Source of the DNA: Aureispira sp963837355
GTDB taxonomy: Bacteria; Bacteroidota; Bacteroidia; Chitinophagales; Saprospiraceae
Reading direction: 5' to 3'
NCBI GenBank assembly: GCA_963837355.1
Contig: CAWIMY010000007.1
Location: 248,001-312,000, forward strand
DNA: 64,000 bases
The notes below the pieces were generated by a model, which worked only from the letters and a program-made list of their open reading frames with translations, was not told where the DNA came from and made no database searches. Every line of letters starts with the position of its first letter. Positions within the stretch are counted from its first letter, which is position 1. Positions 17,868 to 26,361 of the stretch are shown here, piece after piece. Position numbers and translations under genes: made by a program.

Positions 17868-18377
17868 TTAATAAATAGACCAAGGAATCGCTTCTAAGGA
17901 ATTGGCAGGAGATGTAGGCGTTTTGGGAAGCGCTTGGAAGACAATTTCAAAGCCCAAACTCTCTTCGTTGAGTTGTTCTTGTTCCAAGTCAAAGAGTTGT
18001 CTTACCGTAACTTCGTACCAACCTTTTGCTAAGGCAATGCCTTCTAAGGGTTGTTCGATCAGGGCATCTTCTTCAAATTCGGCGGCATCCATCAATAGGG
18101 GATAATTGATTACATGTACGCCTTCCTCGGAGACCAACAACCGCCCTTTGAATTCTTGTATAGAGGACGGGGCTTGCGCTTGATCGACTAAGCGCAGTGT
18201 CCATCGGTTGGGAGTTTGAGAGCCCCAAAATAGAAGGTGCCCTTGTTGCATTTGCTGCACTACTCGTTTTTCTAAGGTCTCATAATCAACCTCACCTCCG
18301 ATAAAACTTTGGTAGGCTTTGGCATTAACCAACCCAATAAAGCAGTCACTGGCCGATATTTCTAAATAGTGTTCCAT
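17868..18377 (-). CDS. hypothetical protein (169 aa)
   Basis: An acidic, soluble protein with no signal peptide and no recognised domain. It begins MEHYLEISASDCFIGLVNAK and has alternating strand-like segments (LLFWGSQTPNRWTLRLVD), with a probable globular beta fold. It follows a 48-aa small protein gene by 15 bp on the same strand, so they probably share a transcript. It ends 88 bp before the sdpR start and upstream of its operator, so it is probably not part of the sdp operon. Confidence 0.6.
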   Translation of the reverse strand: MEHYLEISASDCFIGLVNAKAYQSFIGGEVDYETLEKRVVQQMQQGHLLFWGSQTPNRWTLRLVDQAQAPSSIQEFKGRLLVSEEGVHVINYPLLMDAAEFEEDALIEQPLEGIALAKGWYEVTVRQLFDLEQEQLNEESLGFEIVFQALPKTPTSPANSLEAIPWSIY

Positions 18378-18392
18378 GTGTTGGGGCGTAGC

Positions 18393-18539
18393 CTAAAGGC
18401 TATTTTGGCTGTTGGCTTGCTCGTGAATTTTTCCGATTAAATCGTACACTTCATTAAAGGGCAAATTGCCCAAGGCTTTTAAGATAACATTGATTTCTTC
18501 GTATGACAAATCAAGTTGAATATTCTTTGTTTTCTCCAT
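18393..18539 (-). CDS. conserved small protein (48 aa)
   Basis: The ATG at 18539 opens a 48-codon frame: MEKTKNIQLDLSYEEINVIL, then K-A-L-G-N-L-P-F-N-E-V-Y-D-L-I-G-K-I-H-E-Q-A. The pattern of two helices with A-L-G-x-L-P-F and L-I-x-K-I is one I associate with a small conserved protein common in Bacteroidota; its function is not known. It precedes the 169-aa gene with 15 bp between them. Confidence 0.65.
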   Translation of the reverse strand: MEKTKNIQLDLSYEEINVILKALGNLPFNEVYDLIGKIHEQANSQNSL

Positions 18540-18581
18540 AATCGAAGGGATCGGTTGAGGGATAAGATCGTGCTTTGCCTT

Positions 18582-20459
18582 TTATTCTTTGGGCGGTAGC
18601 AACTGGAATTGTTTTTGAAAATCTTTGAGCGTGGGGTTCATTTTTAAGAAATGAACGTACTTGTCGCGGTCGGTTTGTGGCAGCATGGGTTTTTGTTTTG
18701 GAACAGCGATTTTGGTTTCATCAACAACTACCTTTAGGGTCAAGGTTCTCTTTTGAAATTTCTCCATCAGAAGCTGTTTCAAAGGACTTTCTCTAAAAAT
18801 AGCATCTTTGGCGCGATTGCTTGCTGTGGTTACTTTTAACCGTCCTGTTTCGGCGTCTTCAATTTCTACCTTAGCATTCTTAAACAGCAGTTGGGTAGAG
18901 GGCGATTCTATGGCCTTCCAATATTGCTTCCATAAAATAGCAATGTTTTCTTTAGTAAAAGGCATCGCCTCTTTTTTAGGCGTTAGATCCTCGGCTTGTA
19001 CCGCGTCTTTAAGGGACGAGAGTAGGCTATTGGCTTTCTTTTTGGCGAATTTTTCGGCAAAGGTAGAGGGCTTGTTGACAGGAATTGGCGCGGGATCATT
19101 GTCCGATTTTAACTCGGCAATAGCGGTCGCTTCTTCGGTCGTTGACGCGATATTTTTTATTTCTTCCGCCATTATTTCTTCTGTTATAGGCAATGGTTCT
19201 TCCTCAGGAAGCTTCTTTACAGTAGGTTGTTCTTGAACGGGTGCAACAGGTGTAGTTTGATAAACCGCGCGGGGTTCTTCGGCTACTGACGTATTTATTG
19301 CGGGTGTTTGGTCAAGTGTTTTTTTTTCAGAAGGAGCCGTATAGACGGCTTCGTGAGCAGGCATAGAACGCTGCATATAGGCCATTCTAATCAAGGCCAT
19401 TTCTACGTGCAAGCGTTTGTTGCGCGCCATTTTATAGTTGACATCACACTCGTTGGTTAAGCTCAAGGCAGACAAGATCAGCGCTGTTGGTACTAAGCTG
19501 GCCTGTTGTTGATAACGGAGTTTGATGGTTTCCCCAACTTCCAATAGGTCTAAGGTACGCGGGTCTTGGCAAACCAATAAGTTGCGTAAATGTTCTGACA
19601 GACCATCAATGAAAATATCTCCATCAAAGCCTTTTCTAGAAATTTGATCAAATACTAGGAGCAAACGGCTAGCATCTTCGCTCACCATTGCCTCTATAAT
19701 CTGAAAATAGTAGTCGTAATCTAGGATATTGAGGTTCTCAATAACATCCTTATAAGTAATGGTATCGCCTGCAAAACTAACAATGCGATCAAAGATAGAC
19801 AAGGCATCCCGCAGGGCTCCATCGGCCTTTTGGGCAATCACCCGTAGGGCTTCTTCTTCGGCGGCAATACCTTCTTCTTGACAGATTTTTTGTAGATGCG
19901 CCGTCATATCGGCTACCTGAATGCGGTTAAAATCAAAGATTTGGCAGCGCGACAAAATCGTAGGAATGATTTTATGCTTTTCAGTCGTTGCCAAAATAAA
20001 AATTGCGTAAGATGGGGGCTCCTCCAAGGTTTTCAAAAAGGCATTAAAAGCCTGTTGAGAGAGCATGTGTACCTCATCTATAATATAGATTTTGTACTGG
20101 CCTTTTTGCGGGGCAAAACGCACTTGCTCAATGAGCGCACGGATGTGTTCTACACTATTGTTAGAAGCGGCATCCAGCTCCGAAATATTGAGGGAGGCAT
20201 TTTTATTAAAAGAGCGACAAGATTCGCAGACATCGCAAGGTTCCTTGTCAGGGGTAGGATTAAAGCAGTTGAGAACCTTGGCCAAAATCCGCGCACAGGT
20301 GGTTTTGCCAACCCCACGAGGGCCACAAAACAAAAAAGCTTGCGCTAAATGGTCATTTTGAATGGCATTTTTTAGCGTTTGCGAAACGTGTTGTTGTCCA
20401 ACCACGTCATCAAAACGAATGGGGCGGTATTTTCTGGCGGATACTACAAAATTGCTCAT
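18582..20459 (-). CDS. dnaX: DNA polymerase III subunits gamma and tau
   Basis: The 625-residue protein is the clamp-loader ATPase of the replisome. Walker A is GPRGVGKT (46-53), zinc-binding cysteines are C64, C75, C78 and C81, and Walker B with DEVHML lies at about 128-133, followed by the sensor 1 region LATTEKHKIIPTILSRCQ. Domain III and a long acidic, Ala/Glu-rich linker lead to a tau-type C-terminal domain. The start MSNFVVSARKYRP is the usual one. A -7 promoter box sits only 5 bp upstream of the start codon. Confidence 0.96.
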   Translation of the reverse strand: MSNFVVSARKYRPIRFDDVVGQQHVSQTLKNAIQNDHLAQAFLFCGPRGVGKTTCARILAKVLNCFNPTPDKEPCDVCESCRSFNKNASLNISELDAASNNSVEHIRALIEQVRFAPQKGQYKIYIIDEVHMLSQQAFNAFLKTLEEPPSYAIFILATTEKHKIIPTILSRCQIFDFNRIQVADMTAHLQKICQEEGIAAEEEALRVIAQKADGALRDALSIFDRIVSFAGDTITYKDVIENLNILDYDYYFQIIEAMVSEDASRLLLVFDQISRKGFDGDIFIDGLSEHLRNLLVCQDPRTLDLLEVGETIKLRYQQQASLVPTALILSALSLTNECDVNYKMARNKRLHVEMALIRMAYMQRSMPAHEAVYTAPSEKKTLDQTPAINTSVAEEPRAVYQTTPVAPVQEQPTVKKLPEEEPLPITEEIMAEEIKNIASTTEEATAIAELKSDNDPAPIPVNKPSTFAEKFAKKKANSLLSSLKDAVQAEDLTPKKEAMPFTKENIAILWKQYWKAIESPSTQLLFKNAKVEIEDAETGRLKVTTASNRAKDAIFRESPLKQLLMEKFQKRTLTLKVVVDETKIAVPKQKPMLPQTDRDKYVHFLKMNPTLKDFQKQFQLLPPKE

Positions 20460-20463
20460 ACAA

Positions 20464-20495
20464 CAAAGGTACTAATCTATTGGAGGAGTTGCAAG
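20464..20495 (-). promoter_or_regulatory. dnaX promoter, probably giving a leaderless mRNA
   Basis: On the minus strand TACCTTTG (20471-20464) is a perfect TAnnTTTG box, with CTTG 20 bp upstream (20495-20492) as a 3-of-4 match to TTTG. Transcription would start within 1-2 nt of the dnaX ATG at 20459. Confidence 0.55.
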
Positions 20496-20685
20496 TTTTG
20501 AGCCACATAGCCTACCCCTAAATTTTAGTTTCAAATACGATTAAATTAACGCCTTTTTTGTCAGTAAAGTTTATTTTATGAGACTAATTATTTCAAAAAT
20601 GACTAGCCACAACAAAATCCCTTGTTTACACGTATAAGTAGGCAACAAACAAAAATAGAGTTTTCCTTTTTATCCATCAATCTTT

Positions 20686-21261
20686 ATGTTAAGAACTATG
20701 ACTATTTTACAGACGCTATCGGGTTTTTTATTGTTAATTCTAGTTCTTGTGGCTTGTGAAGGCGATGCCAACCCTACAGAGGTGGACCAACAAGACCAAA
20801 CCAGTAGCTTGGTTGCCCCAGCTCCAGTGCCCGATCCCGCTCCACACCCCGAAGCGCCTCCAATGATCGAACAAGTGTTGGACACTATGCCCGTTGTTAC
20901 CCGTTCCGAGCGTCCCGTCCGTACCCCTGCGTCCATTTCCTTTGAGGAAACGACCTATACTTATGATACCATACAGCAAGGGGAAGTAGTAGAATACGCC
21001 TTTAAGTTCACCAATACAGGCGAGCGCCCCTTGTCTATAAAAGATGTCAAGGGCTCTTGCGGCTGTACCATTGGCAGTTACCCATTTTTGGATATTGCTC
21101 CTAACGAAAAGAGTACCATCAAGGCGCGTTTTGATAGCAAAGGCAAAGTTGGCGTGCAGTCTACCACCATTACGGTCTACAGCAATGCCAATCCAAAAGG
21201 CGATGTCTTATCGCTAAAAGGGTTTGTTGTTGAACCTAAGAAGGCAACAGAGCAAGAATGA
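20686..21261 (+). CDS. DUF1573 lipoprotein
   Basis: A 191-residue protein with signal segment and lipobox (LLLILVLVACEG), then a Pro-rich linker, then a DUF1573 Ig-like domain (about 85-180): YTYDTIQQGEVVEYAFKFTN, then the conserved S-C-G-C-T. The domain is common in Bacteroidota envelope proteins; its function is unknown. A second ATG at 20698 is an alternative start. queG follows after 64 bp on the same strand. Confidence 0.82.
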   Translation: MLRTMTILQTLSGFLLLILVLVACEGDANPTEVDQQDQTSSLVAPAPVPDPAPHPEAPPMIEQVLDTMPVVTRSERPVRTPASISFEETTYTYDTIQQGEVVEYAFKFTNTGERPLSIKDVKGSCGCTIGSYPFLDIAPNEKSTIKARFDSKGKVGVQSTTITVYSNANPKGDVLSLKGFVVEPKKATEQE

Positions 21262-21325
21262 AATACGATTTTTGGATAGGCCAAGTAGTGGTCTTAGCGC
21301 TCTAAAAAGATATAGGAAACGATAA

Positions 21326-22264
21326 ATGACAGTAAGCGAAACAACACAGTGGCTGCGCTCCCGCGCCTATGAATTGGGGTTCTCCTTTGTGGGAATAGCC
21401 GAAGCGCGCGAATTGACCACCGAAGCTAGGCGCTTGGAGCAGTGGCTCAATCAAGGGGCACATGGCCAAATGCAGTACATGGAAAATCACTTTGATAAGC
21501 GTGTCGATCCTCGTAAATTGGTGGAAGGTGCGCGCTCCGTAGTGACTTTATTATACAATTACCACAATCCTGCTCAACAAAGCGATCCTACCGCGCCAAA
21601 ATTATCTCAATATGCCTACGGCCAAGATTACCATACTGTTATAAAAAAGAAACTACACCAATTATTCAACGAGTTACAAGCGGAAGTAGGGGAGTTTGTT
21701 GGGCGCTGTTTTGTAGACTCGGCCCCCGTTTTGGAGCGCGATTGGGCCAAGCACAGTGGCGTAGGTTGGATTGGTAAAAATAGCTTGTTAATTACCAAAG
21801 AGCAGGGGTCTTATTTCTTTTTAGCGGAATTGATTATCGACTTGCCTTTGGTGTATGATGGCCCCATCAAAGACTATTGTGGGCGCTGCACCCGCTGCAT
21901 TGATGCTTGCCCTACGGGAGCGATTCACCCTGATGGCTACATCGTGGACGGCAGCAAGTGTATTTCTTATTTTACCATTGAATTAAAAGACGCGTTGCCC
22001 GCTGAAATGCAAGGCCAATTTGACAACTGGATGTTTGGTTGTGATGTCTGCCAAGAGGTCTGCCCTTGGAACCGTTTTTCTAAACCCCACGCTGAGCCTG
22101 CCTTTGAGCCGCATCCCGATTTGCTTGATATGAGCGCGCGCGATTGGCAAGAAATTACCCGCGAGGTGTTCCAAAAGGTATTTAAGAAATCGGCCGTCAA
22201 GCGGACAAAATACGAGGGCTTGCAGCGGAATATTGCTTTTTTGCAGGATGGGGAAGCGCTGTAG
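21326..22264 (+). CDS. queG: epoxyqueuosine reductase
   Basis: This enzyme reduces epoxyqueuosine to queuosine in tRNA, using cobalamin and two 4Fe-4S clusters. The 312-residue protein has catalytic D131 in CFVDSAPVLER, cluster cysteines C185, C188, C191 and C195 (CGRCTRCIDACP), and C239, C242 and C246 (CDVCQEVCPW). The length fits the short form without a HEAT extension. Confidence 0.95.
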   Translation: MTVSETTQWLRSRAYELGFSFVGIAEARELTTEARRLEQWLNQGAHGQMQYMENHFDKRVDPRKLVEGARSVVTLLYNYHNPAQQSDPTAPKLSQYAYGQDYHTVIKKKLHQLFNELQAEVGEFVGRCFVDSAPVLERDWAKHSGVGWIGKNSLLITKEQGSYFFLAELIIDLPLVYDGPIKDYCGRCTRCIDACPTGAIHPDGYIVDGSKCISYFTIELKDALPAEMQGQFDNWMFGCDVCQEVCPWNRFSKPHAEPAFEPHPDLLDMSARDWQEITREVFQKVFKKSAVKRTKYEGLQRNIAFLQDGEAL

Positions 22265-22305
22265 CCATCGTGTTGTTAGCTCCTGCCGCCTATATGATCA
22301 CGTAC

Positions 22306-22340
22306 AAAAAAAGCCAGCTAGACACAAAGGTCTAACTGGC
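22306..22340 (-). terminator. terminator of the LamG surface-protein gene
   Basis: GCCAGCTAGAC (22313-22323) pairs with GTCTAACTGGC (22330-22340) with one mismatch; on the minus strand it is followed by a T run (22312-22306). Confidence 0.85.
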
Positions 22341-22364
22341 GGACTTAGCAAAAAAAAATAATTA

Positions 22365-24089
22365 TTACTTCTTTATAACTTTAGTCGTATAGTTTCCTGT
22401 GTTGGAAGAGATTTCTAACAAGTATAGACCTGTAGGGGCATCTATCCGTAAGCTAAGGTGTTGTTGCGTGTTGTATTGCTGGTCGTGGAGAAGTTGGCCT
22501 GTTACGGTAAACAAGCGTACGTGTACATTTTCTTGCATTTTAGAAAAGGTAATATTTACCAATTCCGTAGTAGGGTTAGGATAAACCAACACATCCGTTT
22601 CCTCTAGCCATTGCTTATTTATGGTCGTAAACGTAAAATTGATACAAGAAGAGGTACTAGAACAATTACCTTGAGTAATGGCTACCGCATAATCGCCGTT
22701 TCCACTAGGGGTGAACGAAGCGCTGGTAGCTCCTACAATCGGTGTCAAAAGACCTCCTGCACAGTCCAACCATTGATAACTAGTAGCATTAGTCGCATTG
22801 GAAAATAAGCTATTGCCAGCAGTGGTAATGGTGGTATCAATAGTGTTGATGGTCAAATTAAGGGTGACGATAGAATCACACCCCGCAGCATTGGTCAAGG
22901 TCGCAGTAGCAGAATTGTTAGAACTGGTGTACGTCATACCGTCAATCCAAGTATAGCTGTTACAAGCTGTTTGAACATCTGTGCTAGCAGAAGGCGTGTT
23001 GATGGTCAAATTAAGGGTGACGATAGAATCACACCCCGCAGCATTGGTCAAGGTCGCAGTAGCAGAATTGTTAGAACTGGTATACGTCATACCGTCAATC
23101 CAAGTATAGCTGTTACAAGCCGTTTGAACATCTGTGCTAGCAGAAGGCGTGTTGATGGTCAAATTAAGGGTGACGATAGAATCACACCCCGCAGCATTGG
23201 TCAAGGTCGTCGTAGCAGAATTGTTAGAACTGGTGTACGTCATCCCATCAATCCAAGTATAGCTGTTACAAGCTGTTTGAACATCTGTGCTAGCAGAAGG
23301 CGTGTTGATGGTCAAATTAAGGGTGACGATAGAATCACACCCCGCAGCATTGGTCAAGGTCGCAGTAGCAGAATTGTTAGAACTGGTGTACGTCATACCA
23401 TCAATCCAAGTATAGCTGTTACAAGCCGTTTGAACATCTGTGCTAGCAGAAGGCGTGTTGATGGTCAAATTAAGGGTGACGATAGAATCACACCCCGCAA
23501 TATTGGTCAAGGTCGTAGTAGCAGAATTGTTAGAACTGGTATACGTCATACCGTCAATCCAAGTATAGCTGTTACAAGCCGTTTGAACATCTGTGCTAGC
23601 AGAAGGCGTGTTGATGGTCAAATTAAGGGTGACGATAGAATCACACCCCGCAGCATTGGTCAAGGTCGCAGTAGCAGAATTGTTAGAACTGGTATACGTC
23701 ATACCGTCAATCCAAGTATAGCTGTTACAAGCCGTTTGAACATCTGTGCTAGCAGAAGGCGTGTTGATGGTTAAATTAAGGGTGACGATAGAATCACACC
23801 CCGCAACATTGGTCAAGGTCGTCGTAGCGGAATTGTTAGAACTGGTGTACGTGTTGCCATCAATCCAAGTATAGCTGTTACAAGCCGTTTGAACATCTGT
23901 GCTAGCAGAAGGCGTGTTGATGGTCAAATTAAGGGTGACGATAGAATCACACCCCGCAGCATTGGTCAAGGTCGTCGTAGCGGAATTGTTAGAACTGGTG
24001 TACGTCATTGCCATCAATCCAAGTATAGCTGTTACAAGCCGTTTGAACATCTGTACCGATCGTGTACTGTAGAGTAATGTCCCAAGCAT
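22365..24089 (-). CDS. C-terminal part of a frameshifted secreted protein: 51-residue repeats and type IX sorting domain
   Basis: This frame continues the LamG protein after a +1 shift at about 24006-24011. It holds eight near-identical 51-residue units (TYTSSNNSATTTLTNAAGCD followed by SIVTLNLTINTP and TDVQTACNSYTWIDG), a short Ig-like region (SFTPSGNGDYAVAITQGNC) and a Por-secretion tail with VYPNPTTELVNITF and GLYLLEI. The tail is the type A sorting domain of the type IX system. Its own ATG start gives no signal peptide, so it would not be secreted alone. Confidence 0.8.
   Translation of the reverse strand: MLGTLLYSTRSVQMFKRLVTAILGLMAMTYTSSNNSATTTLTNAAGCDSIVTLNLTINTPSASTDVQTACNSYTWIDGNTYTSSNNSATTTLTNVAGCDSIVTLNLTINTPSASTDVQTACNSYTWIDGMTYTSSNNSATATLTNAAGCDSIVTLNLTINTPSASTDVQTACNSYTWIDGMTYTSSNNSATTTLTNIAGCDSIVTLNLTINTPSASTDVQTACNSYTWIDGMTYTSSNNSATATLTNAAGCDSIVTLNLTINTPSASTDVQTACNSYTWIDGMTYTSSNNSATTTLTNAAGCDSIVTLNLTINTPSASTDVQTACNSYTWIDGMTYTSSNNSATATLTNAAGCDSIVTLNLTINTPSASTDVQTACNSYTWIDGMTYTSSNNSATATLTNAAGCDSIVTLNLTINTIDTTITTAGNSLFSNATNATSYQWLDCAGGLLTPIVGATSASFTPSGNGDYAVAITQGNCSSTSSCINFTFTTINKQWLEETDVLVYPNPTTELVNITFSKMQENVHVRLFTVTGQLLHDQQYNTQQHLSLRIDAPTGLYLLEISSNTGNYTTKVIKK
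22848..24050 (-). repeat. eight tandem 153-bp coding repeats
   Basis: Units recur every 153 bp (for example GGTCAAATTA on the plus strand at 22851 and 23004), differing at only a few positions such as T/A codons and AAGC, IAGC or VAGC variants. Such homogeneity predicts frequent copy-number change by recombination or slippage. Confidence 0.9.
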
Positions 24090-26163
24090 CGGTAATTACA
24101 AAAGGGCTTCTAGATAGGATCAAGTTGTAAGTGCCTGTAGTATAGGTATTGGCTGCCAACACCAAAGAATCGGTTGTAGAAAGCACCGTGCCATTCAATT
24201 CCCAAGAAGGGCTAAAATAGTCAAGGCTGTTGAAGCCATTGATTTGCTCCAAGTCTTCCACGGATTGTACGTTTACTCCCGTGGTGCGGATAGTGCCAAA
24301 AGCCTGAAGGGTATTCCCATTCCCAGAAATATCTTTTACCAAGGTCAAATTATCTCCACAATTGTTATTCATAGGATAATAGCCCATCAAATTACTGCGC
24401 TTAGGGTGGTTGCTTTGGATGGTTCTACTTCTTAGTAAAGCCACTTCACTCGAATCCAAGACTTCATTCCAAACCGACACCTCAGTTAGTTTTCCCTCTA
24501 AGAAATTCCCCGTGGTCAACCCACTGTCAAACTCTTGTCCTATGGAATAGCGCGTAGTAGCGCTACTAGTCTGAGGGGTAAAAAATGTCTCTTCTACGAC
24601 CCCATCAATATAAATCTTGGTTTCGTTAGTAGATTCATTGTACGTGTAGCCTATATGGTGCCATTGCCCATCCGTAATCACCGTATTGCTGTAGCTAGAA
24701 CTGGTGCCATCAAAGATGCCTACTTGTCCTGTCGTTCCTATTTGAAGATTACAAATATTGCCTCCAGTACTGGTATTCATAGCAAAGAGCATTTGAGTAC
24801 TAGACACGGTGGTAGACTTTTTGAGCCACATAAATACCGAGCGGTTGCTTGCAGCCAAGGTATCGGCCAGTACATCGGCATTCATCCAAGTATTATCAGA
24901 CGCATCAAAGGTAGCTGTCGCGACATAATTGGTCGTGGCTTGGTAGCTCAGCGCACTGGGGGTACAAATAAGGGTGTCATTTAGGGCAGTTTGAGAAAGT
25001 GCTACGTCTCCATCACAGGCTCCTGGGGGAGAGATACTGTTGCGCAAAAAGCCGAAGACGTAGCGTTGATTGGTCGCAAAAGCGTTACAGGTAGGGTGGC
25101 GAGGAGAGAATTCTGTTAGTGTCCAAATAGTATCATTGCTTGGACTGATGTGAATGTCTTCTAGCCCTGGGGGCAGGGTAAAAACCGCATAATTATTATC
25201 AATAGTAATGGGTTGATTTTGCACGGTATTAGCCCCGAAATCGTATGTAAAGGCATACAGCTTACTGTCATTGTCGTAGCCAAAACTAGTCGAGACCCAA
25301 ACATCTTTTTTGGTAGGATCATCAACATTTGTCGCCACCGCAATACCTTGCATTTTACCGAATAAGCCATTATAAAAAGGAGTGGTGCGGTCTACTTGAC
25401 CAGGATTATACCAGAGCAGTCTATTAGAAGCGGTATTGCTACAATTGGTTGGCCCACAGTTCTGAAAACTACCCACTACCAGCTGTTGATCCGTCCAGTC
25501 ATAAGAGACAAACGAGGGATTGATCGGCAAACTGTCTGTAGCAGAAGGAGCCATCTTTAGAAGATATGCATAGTCATAATAATCGTTTAAATGTTGGCTG
25601 GGAACTTCTTTGATATCATTTAAAGGAAAGGCATACATGGCATCCGTCGCTCCACGGGAGTCGGGGGCATAAAGTGTGTCATTCTTGATAAACAACCCAC
25701 CTGCATGCATGTCGTAGAAGGTGTTGTAATTCTCATCGACTAATAAAACATGGCGGTAACGAATGTTATCCATATCGGTAATATCGACAAAAGAAACCCT
25801 AGAGCCACGATTTCTATAATCTGCGTTTTGGCTATTACAAGGAAAGGAATAATCGTAGTTGCGACCGTACCAAGAGACCACAGAAAATTGCTTGCAGCCA
25901 GCATCATAATTGGCAATGCCCTGTGGCCGCCAACGCACCGTCTCATTGTCTGCCGTATTCCAAGTATATCCTACAACCGCTGGATCTACAGTATTAAGCT
26001 GTGCAGAGGTTAGTTTGGTTGCCGTCCTGTTGAGGTTGAGGTTACACAGAGAAACCACTGCAAAAGTATCGGGATTCTGTGCGCTAATTTGTGGGTTCCA
26101 ACTCAGAAGAAACAGCGATAAGAGTAGGAGCGTCTTACTAAGTCGGTAAAAATAGTGTACCAT
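23989..26163 (-). CDS. N-terminal part of a frameshifted secreted LamG-domain protein
   Basis: From the ATG at 26163 the protein has a signal peptide (LLLLSLFLLSWNPQISAQ), a 350-residue beta-rich region with Asp/Asn-rich strands, then a LamG/concanavalin-like domain at about 430-600 (SVFMWLKKS, then GQWHHIGYTYNESTNETKIY). It enters the first 51-residue repeat (TDVQTACNSYTWIDG) and then runs into a stop after N-D-V-H-Q-F because of one extra base. Together with the downstream frame it would make a protein of about 1265 residues with a type IX sorting tail. The start at 26220 is less likely. Confidence 0.8.
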   Translation of the reverse strand: MVHYFYRLSKTLLLLSLFLLSWNPQISAQNPDTFAVVSLCNLNLNRTATKLTSAQLNTVDPAVVGYTWNTADNETVRWRPQGIANYDAGCKQFSVVSWYGRNYDYSFPCNSQNADYRNRGSRVSFVDITDMDNIRYRHVLLVDENYNTFYDMHAGGLFIKNDTLYAPDSRGATDAMYAFPLNDIKEVPSQHLNDYYDYAYLLKMAPSATDSLPINPSFVSYDWTDQQLVVGSFQNCGPTNCSNTASNRLLWYNPGQVDRTTPFYNGLFGKMQGIAVATNVDDPTKKDVWVSTSFGYDNDSKLYAFTYDFGANTVQNQPITIDNNYAVFTLPPGLEDIHISPSNDTIWTLTEFSPRHPTCNAFATNQRYVFGFLRNSISPPGACDGDVALSQTALNDTLICTPSALSYQATTNYVATATFDASDNTWMNADVLADTLAASNRSVFMWLKKSTTVSSTQMLFAMNTSTGGNICNLQIGTTGQVGIFDGTSSSYSNTVITDGQWHHIGYTYNESTNETKIYIDGVVEETFFTPQTSSATTRYSIGQEFDSGLTTGNFLEGKLTEVSVWNEVLDSSEVALLRSRTIQSNHPKRSNLMGYYPMNNNCGDNLTLVKDISGNGNTLQAFGTIRTTGVNVQSVEDLEQINGFNSLDYFSPSWELNGTVLSTTDSLVLAANTYTTGTYNLILSRSPFVITDAWDITLQYTIGTDVQTACNSYTWIDGNDVHQF

Positions 26164-26361
26164 GATTGTTTGAAATTTTGTAATAATTAATAAAGAAATA
26201 GCCTTGCTAGTGACCGACACAAGAATAGAGGGATTGGAGGAAAATTGAAAATTTATGTTCTCAACCCCCTTTTTTTTGTTCTAGAAATAAAAACGGAGCG
26301 CTACTAAATTCTTCTTTTTTTTAATATCTTGTTGGCATTCTGTTTATCCAATCTTTAACGC

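Noticed and set aside
22971..23774. 267-codon plus-strand repetitive frame (NICASRRRVDGQIKGDDRITPRS type)
   Set aside because: It is the antisense shadow of the 153-bp coding repeats; the sense frame has a sorting domain and secretion features.
22848..24050. CRISPR-like regular repeats
   Set aside because: The 153-bp period with no unique spacers and a coherent reading frame shows coding repeats.
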